Of a stretch of 64,000 nt of DNA, positions 55,009 to 63,857 are shown one piece after another; positions within the stretch are counted from its first letter, which is position 1, and every line of letters begins with the position of its first letter. The stretch is from Enterococcus sp. DIV2402 (GTDB lineage: Bacteria; Bacillota; Bacilli; Lactobacillales; Enterococcaceae). Under the pieces are notes generated by a model, which saw only the letters and a list, made by a program, of their open reading frames with translations, had not been told where the DNA came from and ran no database searches. The position numbers and the translations under genes are program-made. The stretch lies in the NCBI RefSeq assembly GCF_017426705.2, contig NZ_CP147251.1:941501-1005500 (forward strand), given 5' to 3'.

Positions 55009-55707
55009 ATGAAAATTGAATTTTTTCATGATGTTATTTGTAGTTTTTGTTTTCCTATGTCTGATAGGATGCGTAGTATTAAAAAAGAGTTGCCAGAACT
55101 AACAATTATCCATAAATCATATGCTTTGGGATGGGAACCAGAAGATTTTATCGCTATGTTTGGATCAAGAGAGGCGGTCAAATCAGAAGTATTGACTCAC
55201 TGGAGTCATGCTAACGAAAATGATGAACGTCATCGTTTTAACATTGAAGGAATGAAGCAAACCTCATTTGATTTTCCTACATCTAAAAATGGGTTACTAG
55301 CTGCTAAGGCTGCTGGTATGATTGGAAATCAAGAGGATTACTGGGAAGTTTTTGACAAATTACAAGAGGGATTATTTATTAGAAGCTTAGATATTGAAGA
55401 ATGTGCGGTCATTGAAACACTAATCAAAGAAACTTCTATTGATTTTGAAAAATGGTTTGTACAATTTAATAATCCAGAAACAGAAGAAGCTGTTCGTCAA
55501 GATTTAGCTTTAGCAGCTGCTTATGGACTACAAGGAGTACCTGCGTTAGTGGTGAATGGAAAATATTTAATTAGCGGCGCCCAACCAAAAGAGGTAATTA
55601 TCCAAACATTAGTATCGTTAATGGAAAAAGAGAGCGCACCATTAGAGGAAATAAATACAAATGCTGAGGCGTGTCACTTTGACAATGATAAATGGACATG
55701 TGATTAA
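55009..55707 (+). CDS. DsbA-family (FrnE-like) thiol oxidoreductase
   Basis: Cytoplasmic thioredoxin-fold protein of 232 residues. The active-site CxxC is CSFC at residues 11-14 (DVICSFCFPM), and the cis-proline loop is in LQGVPALVVNG. An extra cysteine pair lies near the C-terminus (ACHFDNDKWTC). It has no signal peptide. FrnE-like members help in oxidative stress or in polyketide synthesis, but the role here is unknown. A very stable terminator follows. Confidence 0.86.
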   Translation: MKIEFFHDVICSFCFPMSDRMRSIKKELPELTIIHKSYALGWEPEDFIAMFGSREAVKSEVLTHWSHANENDERHRFNIEGMKQTSFDFPTSKNGLLAAKAAGMIGNQEDYWEVFDKLQEGLFIRSLDIEECAVIETLIKETSIDFEKWFVQFNNPETEEAVRQDLALAAAYGLQGVPALVVNGKYLISGAQPKEVIIQTLVSLMEKESAPLEEINTNAEACHFDNDKWTCD

Positions 55708-55710
55708 GTA

Positions 55711-55754
55711 AAAATAACTTCTGAAACAGTAATTTGTTTCAGAAGTTATTTTTT
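55711..55754. terminator. Terminator after the DsbA-family gene
   Basis: AAAATAACTTCTGAAACA and TGTTTCAGAAGTTATTTT form 18 pairs around a 7-base loop, then Ts. Confidence 0.87.
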
Positions 55755-55814
55755 AGCGCAAAATTCGGGAATTTTTTGGATGAAATCTGGGAAGAATATG
55801 GAATCGTTCTCAGT

Positions 55815-55847
55815 TATAATAAATTTATCAAATTAAAAACGTTTTCA
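55815..55847 (+). promoter_or_regulatory. -10 and cre site before the keto-sugar gene run
   Basis: TATAAT at 55815-55820 is a probable -10. TAAAAACGTTTTCA at 55834-55847 fits 13 of 14 cre positions and lies just before the AGGAGG site, so CcpA could block the start of transcription. Confidence 0.55.
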
Positions 55848-55858
55848 GGAGGAAAGTA

Positions 55859-56932
55859 ATGACAGTAAAAGTTGGAATTATCGGATGTGGCGGAATCGCT
55901 AAAGGAAAACATTTGCCTGCATTAGCAAATGTAGCAGAAGTAGAAATGGTGGCATTTTGCGATATTATTGTTGCACGTGCCAAAGAAGCCAAAGAAAAAT
56001 ATGGTACCGCAGATGCAAAGGTTTATGCAGACTATAAAGAATTACTAGCTGATAACGAGTTGGATGTCGTTCATGTGCTAACACCAAACTCATCACATGC
56101 CGAATTATCAATTGCAGCGATGGAAGCTGGTAGTCATGTAATGTGCGAAAAACCAATGGCAAAAACATCAGAAGAAGCTCGCGAAATGATTGCAGCTTCA
56201 AAACGTACTGGTAAAAAATTAACAATCGGTTATCAAAATCGTTTCCGTACAGATTCTCAACATCTACACACAGTATGTGAAGAAGGTGAATTAGGAGAAA
56301 TTTATTCAGCAAAAGCGCATGCGATTCGTCGTCGTGCCGTACCAACTTGGGGTGTATTTTTAGATGAAGAAGCACAAGGTGGCGGACCGTTAATTGATAT
56401 CGGTACACATGCGTTAGACTTAACGTTATGGATGATGGACAATTACAAACCAAAATATGTGGTAGGGAATACTTATCATAAATTAGCAGAAACAAAAAAT
56501 GCTGCTAATGCTTGGGGCCCATGGGATCCTGAAAAATTCACTGTAGAAGATTCCGCCTTTGGTTTTGTTGTGATGGAAAATGGTGCTACCATTTATCTAG
56601 AAGCCAGCTGGGCATTAAATAGCTTAGATGTTAAAGAAGCAAAAACGACGCTATTTGGAACAAAAGGTGGTGCGGATATGAATGATGGGTTAACAATCAA
56701 CGGTGAAGCACACGGCTTGTTATTTGATAAAAAAGTGGAACTAGAAACAGGAGGCGTTGATTTTTACGATGGTGCTGGGGAAGACCCTGCAACATTGGAA
56801 GCTCAATCATGGATTGATGCTGTTATCAATGATACAGAACCTGTCGTAAAACCAGAGGAAGCTTTGGTCGTAACCGAAATTTTAGAAGCGATTTACAAGT
56901 CAGCAGAAACAGGACAACCTGTCTTTTTATAA
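55859..56932 (+). CDS. Gfo/Idh/MocA-family sugar dehydrogenase (first)
   Basis: NAD(P)-dependent oxidoreductase of 357 residues. The Rossmann part (about 1-125) has VGIIGCGGIAKGKHLPAL and the catalytic lysine in CEKPMA (about 98); the C-terminal half is the family's alpha/beta substrate domain with GGGPLIDIGTHALDLTLWMM. It is the first of five genes that alternate dehydrogenase, isomerase and ThuA types. Likely chemistry is oxidation of a sugar hydroxyl to a ketone; the substrate is not known. Confidence 0.9.
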   Translation: MTVKVGIIGCGGIAKGKHLPALANVAEVEMVAFCDIIVARAKEAKEKYGTADAKVYADYKELLADNELDVVHVLTPNSSHAELSIAAMEAGSHVMCEKPMAKTSEEAREMIAASKRTGKKLTIGYQNRFRTDSQHLHTVCEEGELGEIYSAKAHAIRRRAVPTWGVFLDEEAQGGGPLIDIGTHALDLTLWMMDNYKPKYVVGNTYHKLAETKNAANAWGPWDPEKFTVEDSAFGFVVMENGATIYLEASWALNSLDVKEAKTTLFGTKGGADMNDGLTINGEAHGLLFDKKVELETGGVDFYDGAGEDPATLEAQSWIDAVINDTEPVVKPEEALVVTEILEAIYKSAETGQPVFL

Positions 56933-56963
56933 GCAGAAATGAGCAGAGACTAGGAGGGAAATG

Positions 56964-57710
56964 ATGAAACCAAAAGTTGCTTTACAGCTTTGGAGTATCC
57001 AAGAAGACTGCGCAAATGATTTTGTAGGTTCTTTAGAACAAGTCAAAGCGTTTGGTTATGATGGCGTCGAATTTGCTGGTTATTATGACAAAACGGCTAC
57101 AGAAATTAATGCATTGGTAGCTGAATTGGGATTAGAAATTGCAGGATCTCATGTTCCTTATGAACAATTACGAGATAATTTGGAAGTAACCTTAGACTTT
57201 GAACAAGCCATTGGCAATCGTCGCGTAATTGTGCCTTATGCAAGTTTTTCAACTTTAGCAGAATGGAAAGAATTCATTGTGACGATGCAGACTATTTCTC
57301 AAGCAGTCACTGCTCGTGGCATGAATGTGTATTATCACAATCATGCTCATGAATTTTTAGAAATTGCAGGGACAGATGTTGTCGATTTGTTAGCTCGTAA
57401 AATTGAAAACTTGCAATTAGAAGTAGATTTATATTGGTTAGCACATGCTGACGTCGATGTTGCTGCATGGATTAAAGCCCATAAAACAGCCATTGGTTTA
57501 TTTCATATGAAAGATAAACAGGCAGTTCTCGAAGAAAGTACCGAATTGGGTGCGGGTGTACTCCCATTAAAAGAGTATGTCGCCTATGCTAAAGAATTGA
57601 CATTGCCATGGTTAGTGGTCGAGCAAGAAGCTTTCCAAAATTATTCGCCACTAGAAGCTGCACAACTAAATGTGAAAACACTAAAACAACTTATTGAGGA
57701 GGTCTATTGA
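56964..57710 (+). CDS. Sugar phosphate isomerase/epimerase-family TIM-barrel protein (first)
   Basis: A 248-residue xylose-isomerase-like barrel. Metal ligands are visible in FAGYYD (Glu), [25 protein letters not shown] and WLVVEQE, spaced as in IolE/IolI-type enzymes. I use the second of two adjacent ATGs (56964), 6 bases from AGGAGG. Its stop shares a base with the next start (TGATG). Family members isomerise or cleave keto-sugars; the exact role is open. Confidence 0.86.
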   Translation: MKPKVALQLWSIQEDCANDFVGSLEQVKAFGYDGVEFAGYYDKTATEINALVAELGLEIAGSHVPYEQLRDNLEVTLDFEQAIGNRRVIVPYASFSTLAEWKEFIVTMQTISQAVTARGMNVYYHNHAHEFLEIAGTDVVDLLARKIENLQLEVDLYWLAHADVDVAAWIKAHKTAIGLFHMKDKQAVLEESTELGAGVLPLKEYVAYAKELTLPWLVVEQEAFQNYSPLEAAQLNVKTLKQLIEEVY

Positions 57711-58423
57711 TGACCCAAGTAACTGTGTGGAATGAATTTCGCCACGAAAAAACAGATGCAGAAGTCCGTGAAATGTACCCAGAAGGTATTCATGGACAAC
57801 TAGCAGCGTTTATTAAAGAAGAATTTACTGTTCAGACAGCTACCTTAGATGAACCTGAACATGGGTTAACAGAAGCTGTATTGTCAGAAACAGATGTCCT
57901 TGTTTGGTGGGGACACATGGCACATGATGAAGTGTCTGATGAAATCGTCAATCGTGTTCATCAACGTGTTTTAGAAGGAATGGGACTAATCGTGTTACAT
58001 TCTGGTCACTTTTCTAAAATTTTCAAAAAATTAATGGGGACTTCCTGTGATTTGAAATGGCGTGAAGATGGGCAACATTGCCGTATTTGGAATGTTAATC
58101 CGAGTCATCCAATTGTTGAAGGTGTCGGAGAATTTATTGAATTAGAGCAAGAAGAAATGTATGGCGAACACTTTGATATTCCTGCACCGGATGAGTTAGT
58201 TTTTGTAAGCTGGTTCCCAGGTGGAGAGGTTTTCCGTAGTGGTTGTACGTATCGCCGAGGAAATGGTAAAATCTTCTATTTCCAACCAGGTCACGAAACG
58301 TATCCAAGTTATTACAATGAAAAAGTTCAACGCGTGATTAAAAACGGTATTCGTTGGTGCGCACCAACAGAAAATAATTATCCAACTTATGGTCATTATC
58401 AAGCAAGAGAAGGAGCGAAATAA
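57710..58423 (+). CDS. ThuA-family protein
   Basis: A 237-residue protein of the ThuA (trehalose utilisation) family, a glutamine-amidotransferase-like fold. Typical segments are [13 protein letters not shown] at the start, [14 protein letters not shown] and [19 protein letters not shown], and the histidines and acids near [22 protein letters not shown]. ThuA genes often lie with Gfo/Idh dehydrogenases that make 3-keto disaccharides. The ATG at 57710 follows AGGAGG by 7 bases. Confidence 0.88.
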   Translation: MTQVTVWNEFRHEKTDAEVREMYPEGIHGQLAAFIKEEFTVQTATLDEPEHGLTEAVLSETDVLVWWGHMAHDEVSDEIVNRVHQRVLEGMGLIVLHSGHFSKIFKKLMGTSCDLKWREDGQHCRIWNVNPSHPIVEGVGEFIELEQEEMYGEHFDIPAPDELVFVSWFPGGEVFRSGCTYRRGNGKIFYFQPGHETYPSYYNEKVQRVIKNGIRWCAPTENNYPTYGHYQAREGAK

Positions 58424-58425
58424 AG

Positions 58426-59394
58426 ATGAAATTAGGTGTATTTACCCCATTATTTAACAATTTAACTTTTGATGAAATGATAGAAAAAGTAGCAGAAAAA
58501 GGCTTGCAAACAGTGGAAATCGGTACAGGCGGTTCTCCAGGTAGCGCGCATTTAGATATTGATAAATTATTAGCAAGTAGCGATGAACGAAAAGAATATT
58601 TGCATAAATTATCGGATAAAGGCTTAGAGATTTCAGCGTTGAGTGCGCATCATAATCCTATTTCGCCCATTAAAGAAGTAGCGCAAGAAGCCGATGAATT
58701 GTTACGTAAAACTATTAAACTAGCGAATTTAATGAACGTTCCAGTGGTGAACGGTTTCTCTGGTGTAGCTGGTGGAAATGCTACAGACACTCAAGTGAAC
58801 TGGCCGGTCTTACCTTGGCCAACAGAATACAGTGATAGTTATGAATACCAATGGGAACAAAAATTAATTCCTTACTGGAAAGACATCAACACTGTAGCTG
58901 AAGCAGCAGGTGTGAAGATTGGGATTGAATTACATGGTGGTTTCTTAGCACATACACCATATACCATGTTGCGTTTACGTGATGCGACTGGTAAAGCAAT
59001 TGGTTGTAACTTAGACCCAAGTCATTTATGGTGGCAAGGAATTGATCCTGTTGCCGCAGTGAAGATTTTAGGGAATGAACATGCGATTCATCATTTCCAT
59101 GCGAAAGATACGTATTTAGATCAAGACAATATCAATATGCATGGACTAACAGATATGCAACCTTATGGAAATGTAAAAACGCGTGCATGGACTTTCCGTT
59201 CCGTTGGTTGTGGACATGACTTAAAAGTCTGGTCAGACATTATTTCTGCTTTACGAATTCAAGGCTATGACTATGTTTTAAGTATCGAACATGAAGATCC
59301 AATCATGTCAATTGATGAAGGCTTAAACCGCGCAATTACGAATTTACGAACAATTATGATTAATGACCAACCAACAGATATGTGGTGGGCGTAA
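58426..59394 (+). CDS. Sugar phosphate isomerase/epimerase-family TIM-barrel protein (second)
   Basis: A 322-residue barrel, longer than the first. Metal-binding residues appear in IGIELHGGFLAHTP, GCNLDPSHLWWQGIDP, HHFHAKDTYLD and LSIEHEDP, as in xylose-isomerase-like proteins. It lies 2 bases after the ThuA gene. In Bacteroides and E. coli, relatives of this type act on 3-keto-glycosides; that is only an analogy here. Confidence 0.86.
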   Translation: MKLGVFTPLFNNLTFDEMIEKVAEKGLQTVEIGTGGSPGSAHLDIDKLLASSDERKEYLHKLSDKGLEISALSAHHNPISPIKEVAQEADELLRKTIKLANLMNVPVVNGFSGVAGGNATDTQVNWPVLPWPTEYSDSYEYQWEQKLIPYWKDINTVAEAAGVKIGIELHGGFLAHTPYTMLRLRDATGKAIGCNLDPSHLWWQGIDPVAAVKILGNEHAIHHFHAKDTYLDQDNINMHGLTDMQPYGNVKTRAWTFRSVGCGHDLKVWSDIISALRIQGYDYVLSIEHEDPIMSIDEGLNRAITNLRTIMINDQPTDMWWA

Positions 59395-59408
59395 AAGGAG
59401 TAAAGACA

Positions 59409-60440
59409 ATGTCAGCAATTAATTTTGTCATTATTGGTTATGGTGGGATGGGTTCTTACCATGCCCATACATTAATGCCAACTGAAAAAGAAAAAATCAA
59501 TTTATTAGGTGTATACGATGTGTTAGAAGAACGTCGTCAAGCCGCAGCTGAAAAAGGCTTAACTGCTTACGCTAGCTTTGAAGACGTGCTAACAGACGAA
59601 AACGTAGAAGCAATTCTAATCGCAACACCTAATGACAGCCACAAAGAATTGGCGATTCGTGGTCTACAAGCAGGGAAAAAAGTTATCTGTGAAAAACCAG
59701 TTGCAATGAATGTGGCAGAACTAGATGAAATTTTAGCAGTTGCCAAAGAAACTGGTCAAACCTTTATGGTCCATCAGAATCGTCGTTGGGACCCTGACTT
59801 TTTAGTGGTTCGTGACCTTTATCAAAACCAACAAATTGGAGAAGTGTTTCAATTAGAATCACGTGTGCAAGGAGCAAATGGGATTCCAGGTGACTGGCGT
59901 CATTTACCTGAGCATGGAGGCGGAATGTTATTGGACTGGGGCGTTCATTTATTGGACCAAATTTTATGGTTAGTAGACAGTCCTGTTAAAAAATTCGTCG
60001 TTGATTTTAGCTATGTTTTAGGCGATCAAGTGGACGATGGTTTTATTAGTTATCTAACATTTGAAAATGGCGTAAAAGCATTAATTGAAGTCGGAACTAG
60101 TAATTACACAACGTTACCTCGTTGGTATGTTAAAGGATTTGAAGGCACAGCACGAATCGATGATTGGGATCTTTCAGGAGAAATTATTCGTGCAACTCAC
60201 GATGAGGATGCTTCAGCGCCAAAACCAATTCAAGCAGGAGTAGGTTTGACGAAAACGATGGCCCCTCCTTCAGAAGAAGCAACGGAGCAAGTCGATTTCC
60301 CAGAAGCAAAAGCCGAATATCAACCATTTTATGCAAACTTCTATTCTGTTGTACGTGATGGCGCAGAACCAATCGTTAAAAACAATGAAGTTCGTGATGT
60401 ATTAGAATTGATTGAGCAAATGTTTGCAGCAGCTAAATAA
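59409..60440 (+). CDS. Gfo/Idh/MocA-family sugar dehydrogenase (second)
   Basis: Second NAD(P)-dependent dehydrogenase of the run (343 residues): Rossmann motif VIIGYGGMGSYHAHTL, catalytic lysine in CEKPVAMN (about 99), substrate domain with GGGMLLDWGVHLLDQILWLV. I use the ATG at 59409, preceded by AAAGGAG; an earlier ATG at 59382 lies within the end of the previous gene. It differs enough from the first dehydrogenase to suggest a different step. A terminator follows. Confidence 0.89.
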   Translation: MSAINFVIIGYGGMGSYHAHTLMPTEKEKINLLGVYDVLEERRQAAAEKGLTAYASFEDVLTDENVEAILIATPNDSHKELAIRGLQAGKKVICEKPVAMNVAELDEILAVAKETGQTFMVHQNRRWDPDFLVVRDLYQNQQIGEVFQLESRVQGANGIPGDWRHLPEHGGGMLLDWGVHLLDQILWLVDSPVKKFVVDFSYVLGDQVDDGFISYLTFENGVKALIEVGTSNYTTLPRWYVKGFEGTARIDDWDLSGEIIRATHDEDASAPKPIQAGVGLTKTMAPPSEEATEQVDFPEAKAEYQPFYANFYSVVRDGAEPIVKNNEVRDVLELIEQMFAAAK

Positions 60441-60445
60441 AAGAT

Positions 60446-60481
60446 TGCACAGATGAGAAGTTCTTATCTGTGCTTTTTTTA
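60446..60481 (+). terminator. Terminator after the keto-sugar gene run
   Basis: GCACAGAT and ATCTGTGC pair around an 11-base loop, followed by seven Ts. Confidence 0.85.
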
Positions 60482-60521
60482 CAACTAATATTCCAAAGTA
60501 ACGAAAAATATGCTACATTTA

Positions 60522-60535
60522 TGTTAGCGTTTACA
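60522..60535. promoter_or_regulatory. Full-match cre site before the EIIA gene
   Basis: On the minus strand TGTAAACGCTAACA fits all 14 positions of TGWAANCGNTNWCA. It lies about 60 bases before the EIIA gene. Confidence 0.65.
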
Positions 60536-60593
60536 TTTAAAAAGATGAAGAAGGAGGAAGCTACGATTACGTAAACGTGTAGCGAGAAAAAAC

Positions 60594-61037
60594 ATGGTGA
60601 AAAAAGAGATAATGTATCAAACAAACTTTCAAACAAAAGAAGAATTATTTCAAGGAGTCACGAAATTTTTAGTAGATAAAGACTGGGCAACGATGGAATT
60701 CGAAGCGGCGTTAAGAGAACGAGAAGAACGTTTTCCTACAGGTTTACCAAGTGATCCACCCGTAGCAATACCGCATAGTGATGGAACATATGCCAAAGAA
60801 GACGTGATTGTAGGTATTTTAAATGAACAGCCGCTAGAGTTCTATCAAATGGGAACCAATAAAACAACATTGTTAACACCACGCATTATTTTTGTCCTGT
60901 TAGTAAGAGATAAAGTGACCCACCTAGACCAACTCCAACGAATTATTGAAAAAGCTAAAAACCATGAGTTTCTAACGCGTTTACAAGCAGCTTCTGATGA
61001 AGCACAGTTCAAAGCGATGATCCAAGAAGAATTATAA
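60594..61037 (+). CDS. Orphan PTS EIIA domain protein, fructose/galactitol type
   Basis: Single-domain phosphocarrier of 147 residues. The phosphorylated histidine is in VAIPHSDGTY (about 60), as in EIIA of the GatA/fructose class. No EIIB or EIIC gene is near. The start is uncertain: ATG 60594 and ATG 60612 (which gives MYQTNF) both lack a good ribosome site, while a strong GGAGGA lies at 60552-60557 with no start codon at the proper distance. It may regulate transcription or another protein by phosphorylation rather than serve a permease of its own. Confidence 0.83.
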   Translation: MVKKEIMYQTNFQTKEELFQGVTKFLVDKDWATMEFEAALREREERFPTGLPSDPPVAIPHSDGTYAKEDVIVGILNEQPLEFYQMGTNKTTLLTPRIIFVLLVRDKVTHLDQLQRIIEKAKNHEFLTRLQAASDEAQFKAMIQEEL

Positions 61038-61477
61038 TATTTTGCAAAAACTTTGTTTGGAATAGTAGCATAAAAAATGAGGCAGCTATCTGTTTTAGTC
61101 GCTTTTTATGTCGAAATAGACAGTTTTCGTGAAGAGTTGCGCAAAAGATGTAGCCATTCTTATCTATTTAAATATGAATTCAATGCTGAAATCCAAGAAT
61201 TTCAGATTCTTGATTTGTCTCGTCACAACGAAAGAGAGAGCAATCTCTCTTTTTCTCATTTTATCACCATTTTTAAGTGGGAAATAGGTTGTATTTAGAA
61301 ATATGTTTGTGAAAAACGATTGTTCTAGACAAAATTATCGTTAAAAAATCGGATATTTAATGAAAATACGAACTTTTTCAGAAAAAATGAAAATAATTTT
61401 GGTTAAATCTTTTTAATTTAACGGCTATCTGCTATAATAAAAATCACATCTTATTGTTAGAAGGAGAGAAAAAAAGA
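61038..61477 (+). promoter_or_regulatory. 440-base gap before serC: terminator and promoter
   Basis: A terminator GAGAGA-GCAA-TCTCTC plus Ts lies at 61235-61255, after a hairpin near 61189-61217. TGCTATAAT at 61430-61438 is an extended -10 for serC, with AAGGAGAG before the ATG. I looked for, and did not find, the T-box motif that might be expected for serine control. Nothing else is recognisable. Confidence 0.5.
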
Positions 61478-62563
61478 ATGACTGTTTATAACTTTTCTGC
61501 CGGCCCTGCCGTATTACCAAAACCTGTATTAGAAAAAGCACAAGCTGAACTTGTGAATTACCAAGGTAGTGAAATGTCCGTGATGGAAATGAGTCATCGT
61601 TCCTCCTTGTTTGATAACATCATTAAAGAGGCAGAAAAACTGTTAAGAGAAATTATGGGTATCCCTGATAATTATAAAGTATTATTCTTACAAGGTGGCG
61701 CAAGCTTACAATTTTCAATGATTCCATTAAATTTAGCTGTTGGCAAAAAAGCCTTATACGTAAATACTGGTGCTTGGGCTAAAAAAGCTATTAGTGCAGC
61801 AAAAGCAATTGATGGTGTAAAAGTAGAAGTAATTGCATCAAGTGAAGATAAGAATTTTACTTATGTGCCAGAAATCACTAAAGATATGGTGGATCAAGAG
61901 GCAGCATATCTTCATATTACTACGAATGAAACCATTGGTGGGATTTCGTATCAAACAATTCCCGATGTGGGCGATGTGCCGATTGTGGCGGATATGTCTT
62001 CAAATATTTTAGCCAATGATTATAAAGTAGAAGATTTTGGTTTGATTTATGCTGGTGCTCAAAAAAATATTGGACCATCTGGATTAACCGTCGTAATTAT
62101 TCGTGAGGATTTATTAAATAAAGAAGCAATCTTTTCACCAATGTTAGATTTTGCTGTTCAAGCAGCTAATGATTCGTTATATAATACACCACCAACATAT
62201 GCCATTTACATTGCGAAATTAGTCTTTGAATGGATTCAAGAGTTAGGTGGATTATCAGAAATCTTGAAACTTGATCAAGAAAAAGCGGCATTATTATATG
62301 ATACGATTGAAGCATCTACGTTATTTACCAGCCCCGTAGATCAAAACTATCGCTCATTGACGAATATTCCTTTTGTAACGGGTGACGCTGACTTAGATAA
62401 AAAATTCAACCAAGAAGCATTAGCTCAAGGCTTCCAAAACTTGAAAGGTCACCGCTCGGTAGGTGGTATGCGTGCGAGTCTATATAACGCATTTCCAAAA
62501 GAAGGCGTTGAAGCGCTAGTTGCTTTTATGAAAAAATTCGAAGATGAGAATGGAGAGAAATAA
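61478..62563 (+). CDS. serC: Phosphoserine aminotransferase
   Basis: Converts 3-phosphohydroxypyruvate and glutamate to phosphoserine, the second step of serine synthesis. The 361-residue PLP enzyme opens with [19 protein letters not shown], has the cofactor lysine in [11 protein letters not shown] (about residue 195), and ends with family segment [18 protein letters not shown]. The ATG at 61478 follows AAGGAGAG; a TTG at 61454 would start before that site. It abuts serA, which starts at the very next base after the stop codon. Confidence 0.95.
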   Translation: MTVYNFSAGPAVLPKPVLEKAQAELVNYQGSEMSVMEMSHRSSLFDNIIKEAEKLLREIMGIPDNYKVLFLQGGASLQFSMIPLNLAVGKKALYVNTGAWAKKAISAAKAIDGVKVEVIASSEDKNFTYVPEITKDMVDQEAAYLHITTNETIGGISYQTIPDVGDVPIVADMSSNILANDYKVEDFGLIYAGAQKNIGPSGLTVVIIREDLLNKEAIFSPMLDFAVQAANDSLYNTPPTYAIYIAKLVFEWIQELGGLSEILKLDQEKAALLYDTIEASTLFTSPVDQNYRSLTNIPFVTGDADLDKKFNQEALAQGFQNLKGHRSVGGMRASLYNAFPKEGVEALVAFMKKFEDENGEK

Positions 62564-63748
62564 ATGTTTCAGATTAAAACATTCAACGCAATTGCTCAAG
62601 AAGGTATGAGTCGTTTCGATGAAGACAATTATCAAGTCAATCAAAGTGAAACTCCAGATGGTATTATTTTACGTAGTCAAAAATTACATGACTACGAATT
62701 TCCAGAATCAGTTCTAGGCGTTGCTCGCGCGGGTGCTGGGACGAACAACATTCCTGTAGAAGAATGTACTGAAAAAGGAATCGTGGTGTTTAACACACCA
62801 GGAGCCAATGCGAATGCTGTCAAAGAATTAGTGATTGCGAGCTTATTATTAAGTGTTCGTCCAATTATTCAAGGCGCTATTTGGGTTCAAGATTTAACTG
62901 GTTCAAACATTGAAGAACAAGTAGAAGCAAATAAAAAACAATTTGCTGGTAACGAACTGGAAGGTAAAAAATTAGGAGTTATTGGTTTGGGTTCAATTGG
63001 GGCGATGGTTGCTAATGATGCCTATCGTTTAGGTATGGAAGTAATCGGGTATGACCCACACGTTTCAGTTGATACAGCTTGGAGTATTTCACGTCGTGTG
63101 AAACGTGCAACTGAAATTAATGAAATTTTTTCAACATGTGATTTTATTACAGTTCACGTACCATTGCTTGAGCAAACACGTAATTTAATCAGTGACAAAG
63201 AATTAGCAATGATGAAACCAACGACCAAATTATTTAACTTTTCTCGTGGTGAAATTGTTGATCCTGAAGCAATTTTAAAAGCTGTTAACGATGGATACCT
63301 TGCTGGTTTTACTACTGATTTTGCAGATGAACGTTTATTAAATAATGAAAAAATCTTAGTGTTACCACATTTAGGTGCATCAACTGAAGAAGCAGAAATT
63401 AATTGTGCGAAAATGGCAGCCCGTACGTTGAAAAAATTCTTAGAAACTGGAACGATTAAACGTTCAGTGAATTTTCCAACTGTTGAAATGGCGTTCTACT
63501 CACCTTATCGCATTACAATCATTAACCGAAACGTTCCAAATATGTTAGGTCAAATTTCTTCAACAATTGCTGCGGCAGAAATTAATATCGATAACATGAT
63601 TAATCGTGGACGTGGCGATTACGCCTATACTTTGGTAGATATTAATGAAACTGACGAAGATAAATTAGCTAACGTTGTTTCTCTTTTAGAACAAAATTCT
63701 GATGTCATTCGTGTTCGTACTATTAAAAACACAGAGACATCTTATTAA
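62564..63748 (+). CDS. serA: D-3-phosphoglycerate dehydrogenase
   Basis: First enzyme of serine synthesis, oxidising 3-phosphoglycerate with NAD. The 394 residues show the NAD motif GVIGLGSIGAMVAN (about 142-155), the catalytic arginine in FSRGEIVD, the glutamate in FADERLL and the histidine in LPHLGAST, and a C-terminal ACT domain (about 315-394) that probably binds serine for feedback control. At this length it is the short type without the intervening domain. No serB is here. Confidence 0.95.
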   Translation: MFQIKTFNAIAQEGMSRFDEDNYQVNQSETPDGIILRSQKLHDYEFPESVLGVARAGAGTNNIPVEECTEKGIVVFNTPGANANAVKELVIASLLLSVRPIIQGAIWVQDLTGSNIEEQVEANKKQFAGNELEGKKLGVIGLGSIGAMVANDAYRLGMEVIGYDPHVSVDTAWSISRRVKRATEINEIFSTCDFITVHVPLLEQTRNLISDKELAMMKPTTKLFNFSRGEIVDPEAILKAVNDGYLAGFTTDFADERLLNNEKILVLPHLGASTEEAEINCAKMAARTLKKFLETGTIKRSVNFPTVEMAFYSPYRITIINRNVPNMLGQISSTIAAAEINIDNMINRGRGDYAYTLVDINETDEDKLANVVSLLEQNSDVIRVRTIKNTETSY

Positions 63749-63762
63749 TGTGAATACTATCT

Positions 63763-63800
63763 AAAAAACATCTGAATGAATTTTCATTCAGATGTTTTTT
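63763..63800. terminator. Terminator after serA
   Basis: AAAAAACATCTGAATGAA and TTCATTCAGATGTTTTTT form 18 perfect pairs, with T and A tracts on the two sides. Confidence 0.88.
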
Positions 63801-63857
63801 GTTTTGAAAAAAGACCAATTCAAGTAAACTAAAGAAAACAATTATGGGGGGAAAAAC

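Noticed and set aside
55965..56495. Open frame of 176 codons on the minus strand inside the first dehydrogenase gene
   Set aside because: It lies wholly opposite a strongly supported gene, is rich in Leu/His as expected for antisense of such codons, and has no ribosome site.
61077..61298. Open frame of 73 codons before serC
   Set aside because: The ATG lacks a ribosome site, the composition is not protein-like, and the frame contains a terminator hairpin at 61235-61255.
61038..61477. T-box leader for serine control of serC-serA
   Set aside because: The conserved AGGGTGGNACCGCG sequence is absent, and the probable start of transcription is only about 35 bases before serC.
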